DNA from: DATCIH01 sp036507955
GTDB lineage: Bacteria > Bacillota > Clostridia > Clostridiales > Clostridiaceae
Length of the DNA stretch: 5,104 bases
Reading direction: 5' to 3'
NCBI GenBank assembly: GCA_036507955.1
Contig: DATCIH010000045.1
Location: 1 to 5,104, forward strand
The notes beneath the pieces were generated by a model. The model was not told the DNA's origin. It did no database searches and worked only from the letters and a program-made list of their open reading frames with translations. Positions 1 to 5,104 of the stretch are shown here, one piece after another; the stretch's first letter is position 1; each line of letters opens with the position of its first letter. A program made the translations under genes and the position numbers.

Positions 1-133
1 TCCTTTAAATATCTAGTATAGCCATACGCCATCATTTTAATATACAAAAAAAGTATCTTATATCTAATTATCTACCCTTATAGTGTTTATTTCAACATTA
101 ACTTTTTTATGCTCCTAAATCTTCCTTAAGAAA

Positions 134-163
134 ATTATAAACAAAAATAAAAACATATGTAAA
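134..163 (-). promoter_or_regulatory. Promoter-like sequence reading toward the left edge
   Basis: On the minus strand, TTTACA (163-158) and a perfect TATAAT (139-134) are 18 bases apart. About 20 bases further on is TTAGGAG, resembling a ribosome site, but the ATG that follows is succeeded by a stop after three codons, and no long frame opens before the window ends. The spacing and boxes are good, but such strings arise easily in DNA this AT-rich. If real, it serves a gene or small RNA to the left. Confidence 0.3.
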
Positions 164-169
164 CAGTAG

Positions 170-208
170 TAAGGTGTATATAATTATATCAAAATTATAT
201 ACACCTTA
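170..208. terminator. 16-bp hairpin downstream of bioA, possible terminator
   Basis: Positions 170-185 and 193-208 are perfect reverse complements with a 7-base loop (186-192). The hairpin starts 57 bases past the bioA stop and is the first strong stem after the operon. Read on the minus strand it is not followed by a U-tract (CTACTGTTTAC). Read on the plus strand it is followed by ATTATTTTATTTC. It may therefore serve a plus-strand transcript from outside the left edge, act in both directions, or end bioA transcription weakly. Direction is left open. Confidence 0.5.
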
Positions 209-264
209 ATTATTTTATTTCATAAACCTATTTTACAAACATATTAAAACTAAAGATACAGTAC

Positions 265-1627
265 CTATACCATATTTCCTTGTCTAATAAAATACTCTTC
301 TATACTTCCAAAGCAAGTATTTACCATAAATTCTATCTCTTCTTTATCAATAATATACGGAGGTATAAAATATAGTACATTTCCTATTGGTCTGAGCACT
401 AATCCTTTTTTTAGAGCAATCTTGTAAATCTCATATCCTACTCTTATTTCAAAGGGATAACTTTCTTTTGTTTCCTTATCTTTTACTATTTCCACAGCCG
501 TTATCATCCCTATACTTCTTACTTCACCTACATGCTTTAGCCCTTCTGCCTTTTCTAGTGTGAGGTTTCTTATGAGCACACCTTTTTCTATATTGTTTTT
601 TATAATATTATCTTCCTCAAATATCTTTAGGTTTTCCAGCGCTATGGCGCAGCCCATAGCATTACCTGAATAAGTATGACTATGTATAAATGTTTTTCGC
701 TCTTTATAATCCCCATAGAAACAATCATATATTTCATCAGTAGTCATAACTACTGACATAGGCATATATCCAGCAGAGATACCTTTTGAGAGGCACATAA
801 AGTCTGGACTTATTTGAGCATGATTACACGCAAACATCTCTCCAGTTCTACCAAAGCCCATTGCAATCTCGTCTGCAATAAGATGCACTTCATATTTATC
901 ACAAAGCTTCCGAAGTTTCTTTAGATAAATCGGTGAATAAATCTTCATACCCGCGGCACCTTGAACCATTGGTTCAACTATTACTGCACTTATATCCTCA
1001 TGATTTTCTATTAAACACTTTTCCATATTCTCAAAGCACTCTGCATTACAACTATCTCTATTAAAACTGTATTTACACCTATAGCAATCTGGTCCCTCTA
1101 CTCTGAATGTATCTAAAAGGATAGGTTTGTATACTGTATTAAACTCATCTATATCACAAACAGACAATGCTCCTAAAGTTTCTCCATGATATGCATCGCT
1201 TAGTGCAACGAACCTTTTCTTTTTAGTATCTCCCTTTTGCATGTTATAATGAAAACTCATCTTTAAAGCTATTTCTACAGCTGATGATCCATTATCAGAA
1301 AAAAAACACTTTTGTAAGCTTCTCTGGTGTTATATGTGCAAGCTTTTCCGCAAGCTCTATAGCAGGTTTATTCGAGAAATTTGCAAATATAACATGTTCA
1401 AGGCTATCTATCTGCTTTTTTATAGCCTCATTAATTCTTTTATTGCTGTGTCCTAGAGTATTCGTCCACCAAGATGATATACAGTCTAAATATCTATTTC
1501 CATCAATATCATAAAGCCAAACCCCTTCTCCTTTTTCAATAACTATTGGATTAAGCTCCTCATAGTCCTTCATTTGGGAACAAGGATGCCATATATATTT
1601 CAAATCCTTTTCTACATAACTATCCAT
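265..1627 (-). pseudogene. bioA: Adenosylmethionine--8-amino-7-oxononanoate transaminase (BioA), frameshifted
   Basis: BioA is a PLP-dependent class III aminotransferase that uses SAM as amino donor to convert KAPA to 7,8-diaminopelargonic acid in biotin synthesis. The reading is split in two. Codons 1-109 run from ATG at 1627 (WHPCSQMKD at 14-22, the SSWWTNTLGH motif near 51-60) and stop at a TGA at 1297-1295. The rest continues in the neighbouring frame to TAG at 265-267. The break lies at a T8 run (plus-strand A8, 1299-1306). Removing one T restores VFFSDNGSSAVEIALKM without a gap and gives 453 residues, a normal BioA length. The second part holds YHGETLG, the DEIAMGFGRTG segment with the PLP-ring Asp (about 252), the LSKG Schiff-base Lys (about 281) and LRPIG with the substrate-binding Arg. 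It starts 21 bases after bioD, with a GTGAGG ribosome site. A Met at 1260 cannot rescue function, since it lacks the N-terminal active-site part. Identity is near certain; whether the break is real is open. Confidence 0.93.
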
Positions 1628-1648
1628 GCTTTTACCTCACCCTTCACT

Positions 1649-2374
1649 TTATAATTGATCCAAACATTCTTCTATAGTCTTAAGATCAAAAGCCTCTTCT
1701 GCATTTATTCTTATAGCTTGCAGCATGTTATCCTTTAGGTTTTCAATGTGCTTAAACTTGCCTATAATATGCACTTTAGTGAGCTTTTCTATCATTTTAA
1801 TATTGTCATCGCAGATGATATTTTCTATGTAATTGTTTATTATAATCCCTTTTATATTAATCCCTAGGGCTTCTATATATTTTACAGTAAGTACTGTATG
1901 GTTAATTGTTCCTACCACAGCTCTTGCCACAATAACGACACTCATATTTAAATCCTTTATAAGATTCTCAAGATTATATACTCCTCTTTCATCATCTATT
2001 AATGGACATACTATTCCTCCACTACCTTCAGCGATTATATAATCATATTTCCCCTTCAAATATTCATATTTTTCTTTTATTACCTCTATTTGAATAGGAT
2101 TATTCTCAATTTTTGCTGCAAGATGAGGGGATACGGGTGACTTATAAACATATGGTGTTATATTTTCATATGCCTCTTCCAAATTACTCACATCACAAGC
2201 AAGCAAAGCATCGCCAGGAACAAGCTCATTACCTACTTCAATAGCCCCGCTAAGCGCTGCCTTAAAATAAGTAACATTGTATCCAATACTTCTGAGAACA
2301 TGCATAATGCTTGCAGTTACAACAGTTTTTCCTACATCAGTATCTGTTCCAACTATAAATACTCCCTTAGCCAT
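1649..2374 (-). CDS. bioD: ATP-dependent dethiobiotin synthetase (BioD)
   Basis: BioD carboxylates DAPA with CO2 and ATP to close the ureido ring of dethiobiotin, the step before BioB; it is a cytosolic homodimer. The 241-residue protein has the P-loop GTDTDVGKT (9-17), a conserved Lys in YFKAALSG (35-42; most family members have Pro after this Lys), SPHLAAKIE (82-90), the EGSGGIVCPL loop (116-125) and the GTINHT segment (155-160). Length is typical. I chose ATG 2374 because a GGAGG site (2388-2384) lies 9 bases upstream and the P-loop then sits at its usual distance from the N-terminus. An ATG nine codons further up, at 2401, adds an atypical MIYCWRLEK leader and has no such site. The start overlaps the last 8 bases of bioB (ATGGCTAA), which suggests translational coupling. 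bioA follows 21 bases after the stop. The frame is intact. Confidence 0.95.
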   Translation of the reverse strand: MAKGVFIVGTDTDVGKTVVTASIMHVLRSIGYNVTYFKAALSGAIEVGNELVPGDALLACDVSNLEEAYENITPYVYKSPVSPHLAAKIENNPIQIEVIKEKYEYLKGKYDYIIAEGSGGIVCPLIDDERGVYNLENLIKDLNMSVVIVARAVVGTINHTVLTVKYIEALGINIKGIIINNYIENIICDDNIKMIEKLTKVHIIGKFKHIENLKDNMLQAIRINAEEAFDLKTIEECLDQL

Positions 2375-3350
2375 TTTCTCTAACCTCCAGCAATAAATCA
2401 CTTATCATTTTCTTATCATCACATATTTTATTGCCTGATGTGGTAAGATAGTTTCCTGTAATCGTAGCATTTACTCCTGCATTAAAACAATTTTTACCAA
2501 ACTCATCGATTCGGTTTCTTCCTCCAGCAAGTCTTATAAGAGCTTTAGGATTCACAAATCTTATGATTGCAATAGTTTTTAGTATTTCCTCCTGACTTAA
2601 GCTTTCTGCATTTTCTAGTGGTGTTCCCTTTATTGGATTTAATACATTAACAGGAATAGATTTGACCTCTAAATTTCTTAACTGAAAAGCTAAATTAATT
2701 CTATCCCGAAGACTTTCTCCAAGGCCAATTATCCCCCCTGAGCAAATAAACATTCCAGCCCTCTTTGCTGCATTTATAGTATTTATTCGCTCATCATAGC
2801 TATGAGTTGTACATATGTTTTTATAATACTCTCTGCTAGTTTCTAAGTTATGATGATACATTGTTATCCCCGTTTCTCTCAATCTAAGTAACTGCTCATA
2901 TCCGAGTATCCCAAGTGAAGCACATAAATCAATTTTCATTTCCTTATTTAGCTTATCATATATGTCTAATATTTTTTCGAAATCACTACCAGTAGCTCCT
3001 CTTCCACTTGTCACTAAAGAAAATCTATTTACTCCCTCCTTTTCATTTTCGTGTGCCAGCTTTAAAGCAGCTTCCTTTGAAACTAATCCATACACTTCTA
3101 CATTGGTTTTATAAAAAGCAGATTGCGCACAGAATTTACAGTCCTCAGTGCATCGTCCTGATTTTGCATTCATAATTGTACACAAGTCTACTTCAGCGCC
3201 GCAAAAAAACTGTCGCACTCTATTAGCACTATTACATAATTCTTCTATATCCTCTTTTTTATCAATGTCCGCAAGTTTCATAGCCTCGTCAAAGCTTATA
3301 TTTTGACCTCCTAAAACATTTTTCTCTATACTCTTAATAAATTCTCTCAT
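2367..3350 (-). CDS. bioB: Biotin synthase (BioB), radical SAM sulfur-insertion enzyme
   Basis: BioB inserts sulfur into dethiobiotin to form biotin, using SAM radical chemistry and a sacrificed auxiliary iron-sulfur cluster. The 327-residue protein is full length. The radical-SAM motif CTEDCKFC supplies Cys67, Cys71 and Cys74. YHHNLETS (165-172), ICTTHSYDER (179-188), CSGGIIGLGE (203-212), NPIKGTPLE (238-246) and RLAGGR (273-278) are all family hallmarks. Of the four auxiliary-cluster ligands of the E. coli enzyme, those matching Cys128, Cys188 and Arg260 are Cys143, Cys203 and Arg273. The position matching Cys97 is Ser111, in RFSLVTSGRG, while extra cysteines occur at 50, 57 and 180. This pattern fits the anaerobe-type BioB described with a 4Fe-5S auxiliary cluster; that assignment is inference. 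The ATG at 3350 follows a GAGAGGGG site. The gene lies 24 bases after bioY and overlaps bioD by 8 bases. Confidence 0.97.
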   Translation of the reverse strand: MREFIKSIEKNVLGGQNISFDEAMKLADIDKKEDIEELCNSANRVRQFFCGAEVDLCTIMNAKSGRCTEDCKFCAQSAFYKTNVEVYGLVSKEAALKLAHENEKEGVNRFSLVTSGRGATGSDFEKILDIYDKLNKEMKIDLCASLGILGYEQLLRLRETGITMYHHNLETSREYYKNICTTHSYDERINTINAAKRAGMFICSGGIIGLGESLRDRINLAFQLRNLEVKSIPVNVLNPIKGTPLENAESLSQEEILKTIAIIRFVNPKALIRLAGGRNRIDEFGKNCFNAGVNATITGNYLTTSGNKICDDKKMISDLLLEVRENG

Positions 3351-3374
3351 GACATACCCCTCTCTTATTGTTTT

Positions 3375-3928
3375 TTAAGTAATATATCCACTTTTCCTTA
3401 ATACAGGTAATAGTTTTATTGAAATATATGCTGCAAATATTGTTAATACCAAATCTCCAGCTATACTTACCACAAAGCCATAAAAAAAAGCAAAATAAAA
3501 AGAAACATTTTTCCCTAAGTATAAATTGTAACTAATATATAAATATATAACTCCAAATAAATATATAAAAAACAGACCAAAAAGCAACGTAAATATTGTC
3601 TTTAAAAAAGTGAATTCCTTAACATTTTCTCTTATTTTGCCTATCACATAAGCAGCTACTATAAATCCTATAAGATATCCAAAAGTGGTTTAAATATATA
3701 TCCTATCCCGCCACCTTCAGTAAATACTGGCACTCCGGAAAGTCCAATAGCCACATAAACTATTTGTGACAATGCGCCTAATTTTGAGCCTAAAACTAAA
3801 CCAGCTAACGCACAAAACAGATATTGAAGGGTAAAAGGTACATATGGTATTGGCACCTTAATAAAGGCTCCAATTGCTGTTAGCGCTGCAAACATAGCGA
3901 CTATTATTAAGTTTCTAGTCTTGTTCAT
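3375..3928 (-). pseudogene. bioY: Biotin ECF transporter substrate-binding protein (BioY), frameshifted
   Basis: BioY is the membrane S-component that binds biotin and imports it, alone or with the EcfA/A'/T energising module; no ecf genes lie in this window. The first 81 codons, from ATG at 3928, carry AMFAALTAIGAFIKVPIP, the VPFTLQ signature and a GVPVFTEGGGIGYIFKP loop. The frame then meets TAG at 3668-3670. One base is missing on the coding strand between 3687 and 3686: adding an A (CCA-ACT) restores KPTFGYLIGFIVAAYVIGK and the protein continues to TAA at 3375. The repaired protein has 184 residues, normal for BioY, with the usual hydrophobic helices and the late AGD motif (157-159) before KLLPVL. 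The start is fixed by AGGAGG (3941-3936), seven bases upstream; longer in-frame extensions run back through the operator into ogt and are not credible. It is the first gene of the BirA-controlled operon. A GTG at 3647 could only make a half protein. Confidence 0.92.
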
Positions 3929-3963
3929 AAATACCCCTCCTAAATTTGATTGATATATACTAT

Positions 3964-3992
3964 ATAATAAAGCAATAGCTTTCAATTGTAAA
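3964..3992 (-). promoter_or_regulatory. Predicted sigma-A promoter of the bioYBDA operon
   Basis: On the minus strand, TTTACA (3992-3987) and TATTAT (3969-3964) are separated by 17 bases; each differs from the sigma-A consensus at one position. The start of transcription would fall near 3957, leaving a leader of about 28 bases with the AGGAGGGG ribosome site and no room for a riboswitch. The -35 is part of the BirA half-site, as expected for repression by occlusion. A second, weaker pair (TTGAAA with TAGTAT, 17 apart) overlaps it. Confidence 0.65.
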
Positions 3993-4028
3993 CTTATATC
4001 ATTCTTAAGTTTACAATTGAAAGCTATT
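3974..4028. repeat. 23-bp perfect inverted repeat around the BirA box
   Basis: Positions 3974-3996 and 4006-4028 are exact reverse complements with a 9-base centre (3997-4005). The symmetry reaches 12 bases outside each BirA half-site on the outer side and beyond what the repressor box needs. It sits between the end of ogt (4059) and the start of bioY (3928), so as RNA it would form a strong hairpin in read-through from ogt. What follows on the minus strand (GCTTTATTATATA) is only weakly U-rich, so a terminator role for ogt is possible but not clear. Confidence 0.85.
3986..4016. promoter_or_regulatory. BirA (biotin repressor) operator
   Basis: Two inverted half-sites TTGTAAAC (3986-3993) and GTTTACAA (4009-4016) are separated by exactly 15 bases. 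This matches the known BirA box, an inverted TTGTnAAC-type pair with a 14-16 base spacer, found upstream of biotin genes in bacteria whose BirA has a DNA-binding domain. It lies about 60 bases upstream of bioY. The left half-site covers the -35 of the predicted promoter, so bound biotinyl-AMP-BirA would block RNA polymerase. The halves match each other perfectly. The birA gene itself is not in the window. Confidence 0.9.
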
Positions 4029-4058
4029 TGGTATTTTATGTATAAATTTTTAGTACCC

Positions 4059-4529
4059 TTATTTTTTTGAAAATTCCATCTCATGTTCAAGAAGCCACTT
4101 CTTCCTATTAAGCCCCCCTGCATATCCTGTTAAACTCTTATCTGATCCAATTACTCTATGACAGGGTATAATAATACTAATAATATTCTTACTATTAGCA
4201 TTACCAACGGCTCTTGTTGCCTTTATATTACCAATTGCAATAGCCATTTCCTTATAAGACATGGTTACTCCATAAGGAATTTCCATTAAAGCTTTCCAAA
4301 CCTTTTTTTGAAATTCTGTCCCTCCAATTTCACATTTTATATCAAAATCTTTTCTTGTTCCTTTAAAGTATTCATCAAATTGTTTAATGGCCTCCTTTAA
4401 AATTTGTGATTCTGATGTGATTTCCTTCATGTCCTCTATAAACATAGCTGAAATTATTGCATTATCAGAAGTTATTATTTCTAATATCCCAATAGGCGAA
4501 TTATAATATCCATAATATTTTTTAGTCAT
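4059..4529 (-). CDS. ogt: Methylated-DNA--protein-cysteine S-methyltransferase (Ogt/MGMT family)
   Basis: This suicide DNA-repair protein transfers the alkyl group from O6-alkylguanine (and O4-alkylthymine) to its own cysteine. The 156-residue protein has a short N-terminal domain (YYNSPIGILEII) followed by the C-terminal DNA-binding and catalytic domain: GTEFQKKVWKAL (70-81), IPYGVTMSY (84-92), ATRAVGNAN (104-112) with the Arg finger that flips the base, and IPCHRVIG (121-128) with acceptor Cys123. The usual Asn-Pro before the ISIIIPCHRV stretch is Asn-Ile here (115-116), a mild departure. Length suits a stand-alone Ogt; no Ada regulatory domain is present. The ATG at 4529 has GGAGG (4541-4537) seven bases upstream. 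It begins 15 bases after the remnant acetyltransferase frame, so the two were probably once co-transcribed. I see no clear promoter of its own. Confidence 0.94.
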   Translation of the reverse strand: MTKKYYGYYNSPIGILEIITSDNAIISAMFIEDMKEITSESQILKEAIKQFDEYFKGTRKDFDIKCEIGGTEFQKKVWKALMEIPYGVTMSYKEMAIAIGNIKATRAVGNANSKNIISIIIPCHRVIGSDKSLTGYAGGLNRKKWLLEHEMEFSKK

Positions 4530-4544
4530 TTAGCGACCTCCAGT

Positions 4545-4735
4545 CTATTTTTCTAACCTATATACTATCATATGATAAACTCTATTACTAAATTGACCTT
4601 CATCGTCAACCCTATTTATCTCATTAAAATTACATCTTTCTAAAAGATAAATTGATTTACTATTATATTCCTCTGTATTTTTCTTAATATTAGACTTTTA
4701 CTCTCAATGTTTGGAAAAGGCATAAAATTAATCAT
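4545..4735 (-). pseudogene. Remnant of a GNAT-family N-acetyltransferase gene
   Basis: From ATG 4735, preceded by a good GAGG site eight bases away, the frame reads MINFMPFPNIESKSLILRKI. This is the typical opening of RimJ/RimL-like acetyltransferases (MPFP..ET.RLILRKI). It then turns to unrelated residues and stops at TAG 4642-4640 after 31 codons. In another frame, beginning near 4673, the sequence reads EEYNSKSIYLLERCNFNEI and continues through VDDEGQFSNRVYHMIVYRLEK to TAG 4547-4545. This resembles the last helix-strand part of a GNAT protein, where N.xSIxLLEkxxF contributes to acetyl-CoA binding. The whole piece is 191 bases, against about 500 for an intact gene, so the middle, including the core acetyl-CoA loop, has been deleted and the join is out of frame. 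The match to GNAT is by motif memory only. The alternative is a meaningless 31-codon ORF. Confidence 0.65.
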
Positions 4736-4761
4736 CTTTAGCACCTCTTTTCTGAAAAATT

Positions 4762-4807
4762 AATTACCGTTATTACAATCATAATTATGACAGTAATAAC
4801 GGTAATT
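4762..4807 (-). terminator. Hairpin terminator after clpB
   Basis: Arms 4762-4776 and 4793-4807 are perfect 15-bp reverse complements. The 16-base centre holds a further self-complementary core (TCATAATTATGA), so the stem can extend through a small mismatch. On the minus strand the stem is followed by AATTTTTC, a short U-tract. It lies 36 bases past the clpB stop and 27 bases before the ribosome site-bearing ATG of the GNAT remnant. Termination of clpB is the simplest reading. The long symmetry could alternatively be a repressor operator. Confidence 0.65.
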
Positions 4808-4842
4808 TGGAATTAATAATCTCATATTACTAATCTCAGTTA

Positions 4843-5103
4843 TTAAATTTTTTCTATTACAATCTGATCATCTTTGGCATCTACACCAATGACAGAACCA
4901 TCATTTATATCGCCCTTTATAATTTTCTTTGCAATAGACGTTTCTAAAACATTTTCAATATACCTCTTTAACGGTCTTGCACCGTATATTGGATCATAAC
5001 CCTCAATCGCCATAAGCTGCTTGGCAGCCGTAGTTACTTTCATTGATATATTTTTATCTTTAAGCCTGTTTTGAATATCCGCAAGGAATATGTCTACTAT
5101 TCC
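4843..5103 (-). CDS. clpB: ATP-dependent chaperone ClpB, C-terminal end (gene runs off right edge)
   Basis: Only the last 86 codons are inside the window, in frame from 5103 to TAA at 4845-4843. They cover the small subdomain of the second AAA+ module: IVDIFLADIQNRLKDKNI, then GYDPIYGARPLKRYIE with the sensor-2 Arg of the GAR motif, and a closing beta hairpin ending QIVIEKI. ClpB is the cytosolic hexameric disaggregase that works with DnaK on heat-damaged proteins. The tail RYIENVLETSIAKKIIKGDI is closer to clostridial ClpB than to ClpC, which usually has RRAIQ..IEDPL at this place. A Met within this stretch (5043) is internal and not a start. A hairpin follows the stop. Regulation lies outside the window. 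Confidence 0.88.
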   Translation of the reverse strand, partial: GIVDIFLADIQNRLKDKNISMKVTTAAKQLMAIEGYDPIYGARPLKRYIENVLETSIAKKIIKGDINDGSVIGVDAKDDQIVIEKI

Positions 5104-5104
5104 C

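Noticed and set aside
1..71. Minus-strand frame (ATG at 35: MMAYGYTRYLK) running off the left edge
   Set aside because: There are too few codons, no ribosome site before the ATG and no recognisable family; it could be a gene start, but nothing supports it.
1295..1309. Programmed ribosomal frameshift in bioA
   Set aside because: The TGA directly after TTC recalls the prfB type, but there is no upstream Shine-Dalgarno-like stimulator at the right place, the needed +1 slip of Phe-tRNA from UUC to UCU pairs poorly, and BioA is not known to be made this way.
1284..1514. Plus-strand open frame of 76 codons
   Set aside because: It lies antisense inside bioA, has no ribosome site or family resemblance, and is explained by the complementary strand of a real gene.
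1833..2042. Plus-strand open frame of 69 codons, hydrophobic
   Set aside because: It is antisense to bioD; the hydrophobic look comes from reading the complement of Lys/Asp/Asn-rich codons.
3929..3960. Riboswitch in the bioY leader
   Set aside because: The predicted leader is only about 28 bases and biotin control is explained by the BirA operator.
3929..4123. N-terminal extension of BioY to an ATG inside ogt
   Set aside because: It would run through the promoter, BirA box and ribosome site; BioY proteins start near MNKTRN, where AGGAGG is correctly placed.
1..5104. CRISPR array, insertion sequence, tRNA or rRNA gene
   Set aside because: No spaced direct repeats, transposase motifs with terminal repeats, or tRNA/rRNA signatures were seen on either strand; the repeats present are single inverted repeats in intergenic regions.

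Overview
This 5.1-kb window is AT-rich DNA that reads as a clostridial (low-GC anaerobic Firmicute) chromosome segment. The evidence is the strong GGAGG-type ribosome binding sites, the codon use, the clostridial style of the BioY, BioB, BioD, BioA and ClpB proteins, and a BioB whose auxiliary-cluster residues look like those of obligate anaerobes. I cannot name the species. Every recognisable gene is on the minus strand, so transcription runs from the right edge to the left.

Right to left: (1) the last 86 codons of clpB (5103-4843), followed by a long hairpin with a short U-tract that probably ends its transcript. (2) A short remnant of a GNAT acetyltransferase gene (4735-4545), with its head and tail joined out of frame and the middle missing. 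(3) An intact ogt-type methylated-DNA repair methyltransferase (4529-4059). (4) A textbook BirA operator (TTGTAAAC-N15-GTTTACAA) inside a longer perfect inverted repeat, overlapping the -35 of a promoter that reads into the biotin genes. (5) The biotin operon bioY-bioB-bioD-bioA (3928-265), with gaps of only 21-24 bases and an 8-base bioB/bioD overlap. (6) About 260 bases of AT-rich spacer with a 16-bp hairpin and a possible promoter, but no gene I can support.

The operon would import biotin (BioY) and convert KAPA to DAPA (BioA), DAPA to dethiobiotin (BioD) and dethiobiotin to biotin (BioB), all repressed by biotin-loaded BirA. No bioF, bioW, bioC or bioH is present here, so KAPA must come from another locus or from outside the cell. 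As written, two of the four genes are broken by single-base shifts: bioY lacks one base near codon 82, and bioA has one base too many in a T8 run near codon 109. Both proteins read through perfectly once the base is corrected. bioB, bioD and ogt are intact. The shifts are either sequencing or assembly errors, or recent mutations disabling import and the DAPA step. The sequence alone does not decide, although a second T8 run in bioY is in frame.

I found no CRISPR array, insertion sequence, RNA gene or new multi-gene system. The points of most interest are the paired frameshifts in one pathway, the extended BirA palindrome, the anaerobe-type BioB and the collapsed GNAT gene.
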